Assembly (NCBI GenBank): GCA_023375785.1
Contig: SZWC01000829.1
Location: forward strand, 274,035 to 323,845
From: Penium margaritaceum
Taxonomy: Eukaryota > Streptophyta > Zygnematophyceae > Desmidiales > Peniaceae
Length of the DNA stretch: 49,811 nucleotides
Reading direction: 5' to 3'
The notes under the pieces were generated by a model. It saw only the letters and a program-made list of their open reading frames with translations, searched no databases and had not been told where the DNA came from. The position numbers and the translations under genes were made by a program. Of this stretch, positions 19,318 through 30,161 are shown one piece after another (the stretch's first letter is position 1; each line of letters opens with the position of its first letter).

Positions 19318-19384
19318 CTACGTACATCGGGTAGTGGGCGGTCTACGTACATCGGGTAGTGGGCGGTCTACGTACATCGGGTCA
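19318..19384. repeat. 25-bp tandem repeat
   Basis: ctacgtacatcgggtagtgg followed by gcggt, two full units plus a partial third. It directly abuts the 5' side of the Trp-rich frame and carries a TAG that closes it. Confidence 0.92.
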
Positions 19385-19639
19385 ATGTCACTCGTGGATA
19401 GGTCTCGTCCTATCGCACTGGTAGCACAATCAATCGCAAACTGTAATGCAAAAAGTGGAAACCTGGTGGGTTTTTACCTTCAACTGCAGTCGATTCACGT
19501 AGTCAGCAAGGCGACTCTGCACTACGTGATGTGCGTGGCAGTGGCATATGAACCACGCTTTGAATCAGTCGTCAATCGTCCAGCAATTAAACAATGGTGA
19601 TGCTAGGCGGTGCTGTTGCCATCGATCGAATTCCAAGTA

Positions 19640-19945
19640 ATTGAACGGACAGGTAGGATTTTTTTGGCGAGGACAAAAAACTGTCGCATACACATCCGGC
19701 GCGTTGAGCACCAGGGTCACATTTTTCTTCTTGTCGAATATTCTCTTATATTCTTCGTGGGTATACGGTGATTAACTTTACATACAGTGGTATGCCGTGT
19801 GAAAAATGTTGGACTCGGATATGCCGTCTCTAGTATGACGGACACCGGATATGCGGTTCCAAATGAAAGTGGTCTGGGTATCCAATACCTTTTTCAGCGC
19901 ATGCGGGTATGACTATTTGAAATTTGGACATGGTGGGTATCTTGT
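19640..19945. repeat. Candidate outer end of MULE 2 (ggtat motif cluster)
   Basis: Seven words of the type (G/C)GG(G/A)TAT occur between about 19765 and 19945 (gtgggtatac, cggatatgcc, ccggatatgc, ctgggtatcc, gcgggtatga, gtgggtatct and similar). The same kind of cluster lies at 7150-7480. It fits a subterminal repeat of a MULE, but no target duplication was identified. Confidence 0.35.
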
Positions 19946-21479
19946 CGCTCGGTCAAACTCATATTCGTTCAATTTTTAGATTGTTTTATGTGCTTTTTAT
20001 CGTCACCATAAATCAGGTACTTTTCAAGTTCTGTTTTGCTCACCCAAAGGGGGCAGGTGGGTGATTTATGCTTCCAACATTCGCCCATCATGCTATCGCC
20101 CCTATCTGACAGTGTCGCTTCAACCCCTCAAACACCCGACTTTGGAAGTTTGAATGCAAGAACTCGGGCCATCATCAGATTGCTTCCTGTCATCCCACCC
20201 ATCAGATGACCCCTTGAGAGCTGGCGACCCATTGCCGATGCGCCAACACGCCCGAGTGATTGAGCAAGCTGACTTTATTCGTATGCAGATTTCAATGTTG
20301 ACCTGACTTGACCCTGGTTTTGTGAGAATTACAGTGTGAACAATGTGGGCAAAAAACATTGACCTGTCGCTTACCTTTGTGAGTGATTTGCCCAAACAGT
20401 TCACAATTAGTTAGATGACACATGGGCAAATGTGATTTTCTTGCACAAATATGAGCTTCAGTACGGTACTCCAGATGTCCACTGAGGAAAAAGTGAGTGC
20501 TAAGAAAAAAATAATTCTTTGCATACCAACTACAACGCTCCGCCAAGGAAGACGACAAGATCAAAACAAAAACCTCAACCAGTGATGCTTGCAATTCTCC
20601 TAGAAAATAGAATTGAGTCACGTGATGTGTTGGAAATAACACATGTACACAAGGTAGAACTTTATTTCACTAGTATTATTTTTCACATCCTCTATTTGTG
20701 TCCTTTGGTGTCTCTCTCTTACTCATTCTCTTTATTTTTGTGTGCCTCCCTCTCTATTTCTCTCAATCTCATTTTGTTGTCATAACGTTTGACTTAATTA
20801 CTTCACATGTTGAGGGTTTTAGTCTGTTTGAAACACTTATTCGTCTATGATTTTTTAACATCAAAAAAGAGTCGCCAATATTGGCCGTATATGGCCAATA
20901 ACAGCGACATCGGTCAACATCGACGAGGGGGTGGGGGGGGGGGGGGGGGGGGGGGGGGGGAGTGGGTCCCTTTGGTCGTACTTCATTATGCACATCATGG
21001 TTGTGCCAAATCTCTCATACCTACTAGGTAAGTGGGACTCGCCACACTTCATTTTTTAGCACAACCAACTACCTATTTATCCTCTATTAGATGTTACAAA
21101 GGGCATAATAACCCTTCTACCCAATCCGCGAGGGGGTTGGTGACGTCCTACCCAGCAAACACATTATATTGACGCCTTGTCCAGTGGCTCAAAAAAGAGG
21201 GCTGCCCTGCCCACTTGCTTCACCATGCTCGATTAGCGGCTTGCATAGCTGATCGAGCAAAGCAAGTTGGGGCATGTCCACCCCCTCGCGATTCTCACAC
21301 ACGAGAATCGCCATTGAGCAATGACCTCTTTTTTTTAAACCCAAAACACCTGGTTTGATTTAGGCTTTTGTATGCTTTGCGCGGGCGGACCAGTGGGTTT
21401 ACGTTAAAAAAAGAAAACACCCATTTTAAAAATTGAGTGGAAACACTCGTTCCTAACATGCAAACCCTTCTACATTTAA
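19946..21479. other. Non-coding stretch with poly-G tract
   Basis: No gene is recognised. It contains 28 consecutive G at 20933-20960. A pyrimidine-rich stretch follows 20690. Glycine- or proline-run frames across the poly-G are artefacts of composition. Confidence 0.5.
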
Positions 21480-21690
21480 CGTGAAAGCCCTAATCAAACC
21501 AAACCCCGAGTTACATGTGGGGGTTTCAGGGTTTTAGTTTTGAGCGGGCTCCTGTTGAGCCCCGCGTTCCAGCAGGTTCTCCTTCGATGCATGGGGAGTC
21601 TCGGACCCCTATGCAAACCTGACGCAAACACCCCCCCGTGAACATTCACAAACCCCTCAATCGATGGGTTTGTGAATGTTCAAAAAGATT
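21480..21690. repeat. Hairpin-element family, copy C
   Basis: Family order is retained: ccccgagttacatgtggggg, gttttagttttgagcgggc, ttgagccccgcg, cttcgatgcatggggagtc, ggacccctatgcaaacc, then a perfect 15-bp stem aacattcacaaaccc (21641-21655) with its complement at 21666-21680. The second copy at 22757-22880 is part of the contig-overlap duplication. Confidence 0.8.
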
Positions 21691-23980
21691 TTTTACGTCA
21701 GCATGCTGGGTTTTCTTGTTGTTCGTGGATAAACTTTATCTATTCTCAGTTGAGNGGCTGGATAAGGTAGTTTTATTCTTTCAAACACTGGATAGGGCAT
21801 ACACACAATTGAATTTCGTGGGTAATCCCTACATTTACCCTGCTACAAAATGAGCCAGGTGTGTTGATCCATTTTCAGCTAGCTCGGGGAATGTTTCTCA
21901 CAGATTTATTCTTTTTTTTTTATAAATGTTTACGCATTCTTCATAAGACACCCTTTGTGTCTACTAACTTAGATAAAACTATTGATTTCACAAACCTCAA
22001 AATGTTAGACGTTCGATCATACAAAAGTCTCGGACCCCTGTGTCACAATTTATTTGCAGCAGGTGCAGGTTTGGCTGTCGCAGCAGGAAAATCCAGTGGA
22101 AGAACGGTGTCGCTCACTCTTCATTTGGATTACCAATTTGAGTCTGAAGCGTGGCAACTTGCTTCGGCTCTCGTGGCAGGTCGCTGCTCGTGATCGAAGA
22201 CAAAAAACTTTGAATCAATGGTCAGGAGGGGTCCAATTTTGAGGCAAATCGGTCACCATGGTCCTCAAAAGGCCCAAACCAGGACAATTTTCTATGATGA
22301 ATATGAGCGGTAGGGTACATTTCTAGGAAAGAAAAGTGGAATAATTCCCTTTTATCCATGTTATAAGCGTGGTCCTGCCTGATTACCCACTTTGCACATG
22401 AAATGAATGGTTTACCCACTCACTTTAACGACTAACAACATTGTCCACAAAGTGTGAATAGCAACTAACCGTGTACGCGGTGCCCACTATTGAGGAAACA
22501 TGACCACATTCCCAGTAGTCTGTTCATGTTCTGTGAAAAATGGATATCATAGTCACAATGTTTTTTTATTCAGCGACTTCGTTCTTTGTTTTGTTTCCGT
22601 AGGAGGTGAGTGCTATGTCAGCGTGAAGACGAGGATACAAGTGCAGTGTCATCGCAACATCGTACTTTTCCACAACCTAATTCTGAGCACACGGTGCTGC
22701 ACGCCATGCAAAACGTTCCGGCGACTCAGACAGTGCTGCAGGTAGTGGTGCAGGCNGCCCCGCGTTCCAGCAGGTTCTCCTTCGATGCATGGGGAGTCTC
22801 GGACCCCTATGCAAACCTGACGCAAACACCCCCCCGTGAACATTCACAAACCCCTCAATCGATGGGTTTGTGAATGTTCAAAAAGATTTTTTACGTCAGC
22901 ATGCTGGGTTTTCTTGTTGTTCGTGGATAAACTTTATCTATTCTCAGTTGAGCAGATAAGGGAGTTTTATTCTTCCGAAGGCTGGATAAGGTAGTTTTAT
23001 TCTTTCAAACACTGGATAGGGCATACACACAATTGAATTTCGTGGGTAATCCCTACATTTACCCTGCTACAAAATGAGCCAGGTGTGTTGATCCATTTTC
23101 AGCTAGCTCGGGGAATGTTTCTCACAGATTTATTCTTTTTTTTTTATAAATGTTTACGCATTCTTCATAAGACACCCTTTGTGTCTACTAACTTAGATAA
23201 AACTATTGATTTCACAAACCTCAAAATGTTAGACGTTCGATCATACAAAATTCTCGGACCCCTGTGTCACAATTTATTTGCAGCAGGTGCAGGTTTGGCT
23301 GTCGCAGCAGGAAAATCCAGTGGAAGAACGGTGTCGCTCACTCTTCATTTGGTTTACCAATTTGAGTCTGAAGCGTGGCAACTTGCTTCGGCTCTCGTGG
23401 CAGGTCGCTGCTCGTGATCGAAGACAAAAAACTTTGAAACAATGGTCAGGAGGGGTCCAATTTTGAGGCAAATCGGTCACCATGGTCCTCAAAAGGCCCA
23501 AACCAGGACAATTTTCTATGATGAATATGAGCGGTAGGGTACATTTCTAGGAAAGAAAAGTGGAATAATTCCCTTTCATCCATGTTATAAGCGTGGTCCT
23601 GCCTGATTACCCACTTTGCACATGAAATGAATGGTTTACCCACTCACTTTAACGACTAACAACATTGTCCACAAAGTGTGAATAGCAACTAACCGTGTAC
23701 GCGGTGCCCACTATTGAGGAAACATGACCACATTCCCAGTAGTCTGTTCATGTTCTGTGAAAAATGGATACCATAGTCACAATGTTTTTTGATTCAGCGA
23801 CTTCGTTCTTTGTTTTGTTTCCGTAGGAGGTGAGTGCTATGTCAGCGTGAAGACGAGGATACAAGTGCAGTGTCATCGCAACATCGTACTTTTCCACAAC
23901 CTAATTCTGAGCACACGGTGCTGCACGCCATGCAAAACGTTCCGGCGACTCAGACAGTGCTGCAGGTAGTGGTGCAGGCG
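21560..23980. repeat. 1.2-kb near-identical duplication joined at n 22756
   Basis: 21560-22755 repeats as 22757-23980. The right copy begins exactly where the left family sequence begins (gccccgcgttcc), and the left copy stops exactly at the n (gtggtgcaggc). Differences are a handful of single bases plus about 27 bases replaced by an n at 21755. This is the pattern of two overlapping contigs, or two haplotypes, placed end to end. No gene is recognised inside. Confidence 0.85.
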
Positions 23981-24320
23981 GAGGTACATGTGGTGCAGGC
24001 AGTATCGGATGTGGTCCAGCCTAGCGTGCTGTAGGAAGTAGTGCTGGAGAGGATGAGCCTGAGGGTGTATACCCTGTGGTCATCATGACATCGCAGGTTG
24101 ACAATCCCTGCAATGCGGATGACTCATCCGATTCATCATGGTCTGAGAGCTCTGAGTCCGAGGACTACACTGACACGGAGGTTGGAGGAGGAGGAGTGGC
24201 AGTCTTTGGGTGGGAGGGAGGAGGAGGAGTGGGAGTTCTCCTTTGACATGTCAGACAACGGCAATGCATCTCCCAAGCACTGTCAATGTGGTTCATCATG
24301 CTCTGGCTGTGTGCCATGGT
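23850..24320 (+). pseudogene. Acidic, Ser/Glu-rich coding remnant (possible third MULE tail)
   Basis: Plus-strand frames change but give REDEDTSAV, then SSAGEDEPEGVYPVV, a DDSSDSSWSESSESEDYTD run near 24115-24180, and CQCGSSCSGCVPW before a gtaagc donor-like site at about 24320. The acidic Ser-rich run resembles in style the tails of both MULE transposases, and a Trp-rich family member lies convergent downstream, as in the other two. Low-complexity similarity is weak evidence, so the third-MULE reading is a suggestion. Confidence 0.3.
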
Positions 24321-25335
24321 AAGCTTCACCTTTGTTTACATTTTTATGGCCATGCACGTATAAATCATTCCGACATTGACTCCATGCTGTTTATCGAATG
24401 ATGTTTGAATCCTCTTGCACGGTGTACCAATGACCTTCTTCAGCGGTTCCATGAGGGGGAGAAAGAAGCACAAGCTGGTGTGGATGCAATGGGTCGAGAA
24501 AACCATAGAGGCACAAGATAGCAGTGAAAACACAGTGTTGGAGACAGCATTGAAACGAGGGACACATTGTGTGCAGGATGCCACGAACACAATGACCAGA
24601 TCACACGTGACCAACTCCTTTTGTGGTCATTGTGCATCAACCTTTAGGATTTTTCTTATGCTGTGTGCAATTTCTCTAGCGATACTGAGTGTGTTGCATG
24701 GGAGGTAATTCTATAGGTGCACAGCCTACCCATGTACGTACAGACGTGGACAAGCTACGGGTTCTTGACTCCCCTTCTTTTTCTTGTTGAGAAGTAGAGC
24801 TTTCAGTGATGTTTTTTCCTACAAACGGTGTGTTGTTAGCTCAACCATGAACAATAGTTTGATGTTAGGTAGACCTTAGGAATCATTACTTTCAGATTAC
24901 AATGCATGGAAAAGGCACATTAGTGACATTAACCAAGGATGTATGCCAACACTGCAGCTGGTGTTTCTGCCATCTAAGGCCATGCACATGAGAATATGCA
25001 GTACATGACACAATAATGCGAATGCCAAATGCAGTACCTTGGTAAAAATGAGTTTTTTATATCAAAAGTTAAGAAAGATGATTCAGCTATCCACCACAAT
25101 GAACAGTGACCAAGGGTTTGAAGTCCAGGTACATTAATGTTTACTTTCCTAGGTAGACATAAGGATTGTTTACTTTCAGTTTCTAAAGCATGCAGAAAGA
25201 GAAAAAGTTACATTGAGGCAGGATGTACAATAATTCAAAGACTCAAGTGATGAGGATGTGGATGATGTGAGCACATGCACAATGGGTAACTTGGTATGGA
25301 AAGTTGACAAAGATGACTGAATTATCCACCTCAAT
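24321..25335. other. No gene recognised
   Basis: Short unrelated frames only. By analogy with MULE 1 and 2 an accessory ORF would be expected here, but I do not find DVFYDA-type or LPPxxQxW words in any frame. Confidence 0.4.
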
Positions 25336-26104
25336 GTACAGTGACCTAGGGATTCAAGTCCAAGGCTCCCACTGCCCTCAGGTGTTTGGTGGGCGAGGAG
25401 TGGACACGCGAACGCCACATATCCAGCACATAGTCTCGGGTTTGCATGGTTCGTTAACCCATGTGGGAAGGTCCTCGGTTGCTACAAACAAGTCCCAATG
25501 AGCCTTCATCGTAGCCCATGCCTCCATTTCCTGCTAGGGAGTGCATGTTGGTGGCATGGTCATGGTTTGTATCCCTCCCCATGCCCCAAATTCATCCCAC
25601 AAGTGTGCTCTGCCAACATTCGTCCATGTCACTACGTGGATATTCGCATGACCGTTACGAACCTCATCATGTCCATGAAGCATCCAACTCATGGTTCGCC
25701 TGTTGTGGTCATACGTAGTGAGACAGTACTGCCATTTTCCAGCGGCGTTTTTGTACGTACAGTACAAACCGTTACATCCACTGTGGACTAGGTGGCTCAG
25801 ACCATATCCATGGCGGCCATGGTTTTGGACAGTTGGATGGCCTTGGACTGGGCAATGGCTATCACAAATACCATGCCATCTGTTCAAGTGTCACTAGAGG
25901 TTTGGCCTCAGGCGTTTGGCGGACACCAAACCTCCTGTTACGAGCTACATAATGATCCCATTCTTCCTTGAGTGCGAACCGTGCCCAGTGAGCCACAAAA
26001 GGGTCTCTGTAACGTGGAGCAACCCATCCACCATGCTTAACCTCGTTCTTCCGCCCCTCGGTTGACATGTCGTCTGAGCCAGCAAAGGCAGGCCGACGAA
26101 ACAT
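25336..26104 (-). pseudogene. Longer member of the Trp-rich family with two units
   Basis: Minus strand, several frames. Unit 1 (26104-25862): YRDPFVAHWARFALKEEWD, HYVARNRRFGV, TLEQMAWYL. A linker (25887-25620) in a second frame has CNGLYCTYKNAAGKW and TYDHNRRTMSWMLHG. Unit 2 (25620-25340): EFGAWGG, QEMEAWATMKAHWDLFVAT, KPETMCWICGV, GQWEPWT, IPRSLY, with stops after CTP, NT and WT. The words AW-x-x-x-K-x-x-WD, MCW-x-x-GV and WxPW match the ORFs at 8314 and 8733; WDHYVAR and WDLFVAT suggest that the two units share ancestry. At least three stops and a frame change make it a pseudogene or a spliced gene I cannot resolve. Confidence 0.55.
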
Positions 26105-29100
26105 GGAAAGTTATCGTCAGTTGAAGGAACTGATAGAAAGCCTAGCATGCATTTATGCACTTGGAACTATGCCCAACAACGGTGCAAACTGTTACATTAT
26201 ACTGGTTCAATACTTCAACAGTTGTGTCAACGTGGCCCAAGTTCATCGTGCAAACCATGGGCAAAAGGTTGTCCAATCGGTTGTGAAATGTGTATTACAT
26301 AGGATATAACTCGTGAGTGACGGTAGAGGAGCGACTCATATGGCGAGATTTGCATGATCTTAAAACCGTGGATCGGGGCATCCAAGTCCAGGACATCGAT
26401 GGCTTACGTTTGTCCAGTCAGCACATACTTGTTTGTGATTGTATGGAGAATTGACTACGGCATTGGCTCCTTTCACTGGTCCTCTGCTGCTCTGATACAA
26501 CCTGACACCATGGAATGCCACGTAGGCGAATAGTTCAACCGCTTATTGAAGATAAATTTTCCACTTGGGGCCCGTGCTGCATTTTTTCCGATGTTCACTC
26601 TCGCTTCCAGCCCCCATGAAAAGTGGGTGTTGGTGTCATGTCATCTCCATGGTAACGGGTGCTTCTTTCTTTAACTTTGGGCAGAGTGCGCACCGATAAA
26701 AAACAGTGGGGAAAACATGGAGCCCCCTGCCAAAAAAATGGGCCTCCAAGTCTTCTTTTCGTAAGACTGGCAGATAGGTAAACAAAGTTCTCAACCATGG
26801 AGAACCAGCGCAGAACTTTTTCAGAAGGTGGAAAAAAGGGAATCGGCTCCCAGAGATTTTTTTTTGGGGGTGTTATACAACATGTGAAAGAAGAATCCAT
26901 CCCTATTTCGACGTGAATGTATTTTCTATTTTGTTTGAAATGTGCGATATTGATGCTATGTCAACATCGCGCAAGTGATATAGTCCCTCGGTAACAGCCA
27001 AGTGGGATCCTGGACGAGGGGGAGAATGAATCTATGCGCCCGTCCAACCCCCTTCGATCGTACTTGAGGGTGCGATTGAGGGAGGGAGACGGGTGCGCGA
27101 TTGTAGAAAACACTGGGTAGTTCACCTTGATTTGGTTCTGTTGGGGTATTCATGAAGGATCAATGTCAATACAACAAGATTTAGAAACAAAGGGCATCAC
27201 CCCTCCCCCCCAATCAACTTAGTGAATATGGACGTTGTCGGCCATTGATGATCGATGTTGGTGATATTGACGATGACATTGATGTCTTTCGTGAGTGTCA
27301 ATTAAGTTGTGTGACAAGTCACGTACGAATACAACCTTTTTCTTATAACAAATAGACATGAAAATTGGGTTCAAATCATGCATAAAAGTGTACTTGCGAG
27401 AAACCATTGCAAATTATTTCACGTATACAATTTTTTTGAAGCCTATGATGCTTTAAAAAATTGTAGAAGACCTGCACGAGGATGATGTCCACTTGACAGT
27501 CTTCTCTCACCGGTAAAAAGGCTGAAAGAAAAGATTCAATGAACTTTCTTCTGGAACCCGTCTGGTCAACCGGCGGATAATGTTCATCATCCTTGACCGC
27601 TGACGACTAGCCAAACAGGAAATGGATAGGCTGGTTGCGTGCCGACAGCCAGCCTGTTACCATTTTTCAAAACTGTACTCATCGCACCCTGTTTTCCTCA
27701 CTCGCTAAGCCAAACAGCACATCACGTGACCGTGGTCAGGCATGGTTAAGTGATGGTGACATACACCAAGGACCGACGGCCACAACCAAAAGATTTTTTT
27801 AAAGCGAGACACAAAGAACACCTTCCGTAGTTCATATACCATAAATGCTACCACATGTCTGAGAGTACAAGACATGTTGGTCCCCTGGAAGTTTAAACCT
27901 GCCTCAGTTTCATACATAATGAAGCTTTGCTACATCATAAAACAAGTTTTGTGTCATACCCATTTATCCAGAATAATTGTTAGTCGACGGGTGTAGCGTG
28001 TATTTATTCCCAACAGTGGGCACGGCACACATGATCTGAGGCACTCCGGGAAAAGTGAGTACAGGAAGAATTTTTGTGTGTGTAAAGTGAGTACCATGTT
28101 CATTTCATGCAAAAAATGGCCAGGATAATTTTTGCAGGCCCAAACAGTGGATACAACGGAATTCCGCCGGCTCGAGATTCCATGCTTGAAGGGTTTACCT
28201 TCTCAACTGCAATAAACCTCTCAGACATTTAAACAGCTTGTACCTCTTCCTCTAGAGCTACTACACGTGAAGCCACCTTTGACCCTTCATTTAGGTAGAA
28301 CTAACGTTTTTCTTTGTAATACCTCATCCTGGGAGTCTTACAAAGAGAAAGGAATCCCGTCTTGATCCAGGGCATGTCGTGACCATTTCTCTGCATGCTC
28401 TCTTCTTACGGGTCAAGCACTCTCAATGAGCCAAGCACCGAGCACCACAAGCACTGAGCACCAAGCACCCACTTGTGTTGAGCACCAAGCACTCATTTTC
28501 TTGTCGGCAATAATACGGGAATATCCTTGGTGATGAATACAAAAAGAACCTGTACTAGGAAAACATTCATTTAGAGAATATTCTTGAAAACGTTTTTGGG
28601 TATCTGACGACATCACATTCCAAGGTGTTCAACTCTCTTGTAGTACTGGAATAGAACCTCCTCGAGATTTGAGATCATCCCTAGTAAATTTGAGACTTAA
28701 CTCTAGCTGGGTGGTCTCCACTAGTTAAACATTGACCTCTTTTGCAGTCTTGCAATATGTAATCATGAATAAGTATTCCCTATCGTTTCATCCAGTTATT
28801 TTTCTCATAGGGTTGTTGAAGGCCAGCTGGCCGAAACCTGTACGTCTAATTTTTTCTGGTTTTATTAACCTCCTCTGAATTCCTCCCATCGTTAGGTTTT
28901 GCTGCGGCCGATTCCTTCCCCTGCACTGAGAGAGCAAGCGAGAGAGAAAGAGAGAGAGAGAGTAGGAGCAGTGACGCATATTACCATGGAAATATGGAAG
29001 GCAATCAGTCTTGAGTTGCTTCTCAAAAGAGCGTGAGCATGCAGGCGACACATGAAGATGGGCTGGGTAACTGCCAGCTCATCACTGGAGAAGAAGAGAC

Positions 29101-29136
29101 AGAGGGAGCACCACAAGATGCATGGTAAATATCATT
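26105..29136. other. Long stretch without a recognisable gene
   Basis: About 3 kb of AT-rich sequence with short frames on both strands, none resembling a known protein. Local features are short direct repeats of gagcaccaagcac type at 28428-28492 and a (GA)n tract at about 28928-28962. I see no RNA gene. Confidence 0.5.
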
Positions 29137-29621
29137 CTATAAAGATCCATGAAGAACAACATCGCACGATGCATGCACATATATGAGAGCATCATTTCCT
29201 GAGTGAACGACAAGAATTCCCATCTGGGCAATGGCTCGCACCAAATCCCTGTATGAGTTTATCTTGATTAGAACCGATCTATACCAACTATACAAGACCA
29301 AAGGGGCCCATAATTGTGTTTTTAACACAACAAAATGCCATGTGATGGGTGGAACAAGAGTCAACGATCTGAATAAAATTCATCTCGTTCTCTCGTGTTG
29401 AGCGACTCTGCAGAAAGACTCAACAGGATGCTCTGCCATGGATCTCAGACAATGCTGCAATGTCTGTGCCTGTGGTGCATCGACCCACAAGTTTGTTTCA
29501 GGAACTTCTATATCCGAATGAGGCACATGTGGTAGAGTTCTCCCACAGTCATCCCCATGTAACTGCCCTGACATGGGAGAAACTGTAAGGGAATCTCTCA
29601 GCTCAGTATTTACACTCACCT
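29137..29621 (-). pseudogene. Possible Ty1/copia gag-protease remnant
   Basis: On the minus strand around 29385-29340 one frame reads IQIVDSCSTHHMAFC, which resembles the copia protease opening (WxxDSGATxHM) with the catalytic Gly changed. Downstream, GILVVHSGNDALIYVHASCDVVLHGSL resembles the copia segment leading to VxxVLxVP. No other domain is visible, so this rests on two short matches. Confidence 0.3.
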
Positions 29622-30085
29622 CCAGAGATTGAGTTAATCGACCCAAAATTGTGCACTCGTAGATCAGTGCACGATTTTGGGTCGGAAGTCCGACTTCGGG
29701 GGGCGAAATCGGACTTCGCCCGGCTCTGCGACGTCGCAGGCGGAGCGTCGCCAGCGAGGTCGTCAAACAGTCACAAACCCCTTGAGTGAGGGATTTGTGA
29801 CTGTTCGAGGGGGTTTTGCGGGTTGGTTTGGATGGGGGTTCCGAGACTCCCCCTGCGATGGAGAATTTGCTGGGCCCCGCTACCGCGGGACCCAGCAGAT
29901 GCCCGCACAAAAACAAAAACCCTAAACCCCCGAATGTAATTTGGGGATGGGTTTGTTCGACGTTTGGGCTTCAAACTAGGGGTTGAAGGTGGATTTTTGT
30001 GGTGGGAGAAAAAATGAAAAGGGCGTTTTTGCTCGATCGCGATCGAGCGACGACCCCTTTTCTTTTTTTGCGTCAGACATGCAAA
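29622..30085 (-). mobile_element. Hairpin-rich TIR element family, copy B (inverted, partial)
   Basis: Reverse-complement copy of the element at 3778-4385. It starts with the same end, gattgagttaatcga. It keeps the gtgcactcgtagatcagtgc segment, gtccgacttcg, the agtcacaaa/tttgtgact stem (29766-29800), gggcccc, the cccccgaatg stem and the 18-bp palindrome gctcgatcgcgatcgagc (30031-30048). Similarity ends at about 30070, where the left 180 bp of copy A is missing. Identity to copy A is high enough to align by eye throughout. Confidence 0.85.
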
Positions 30086-30092
30086 CCCTACC

Positions 30093-30161
30093 GTACGATG
30101 TAGGGTTTTGTGTTTTGTGCGGGCTTCGCCCGCGCAAAACACAGAAAACCCTAAATCGTAC
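30093..30161. repeat. Long foldback (about 32-bp arms, 3-bp loop)
   Basis: Arms 30093-30124 and 30128-30161 are complementary with two mismatches and a 2-base bulge around loop ttc. The outer ends are gtacgat and atcgtac; the inner stem is gcgggc/gcccgc. It lies where copy B of the hairpin element breaks off. Confidence 0.9.
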
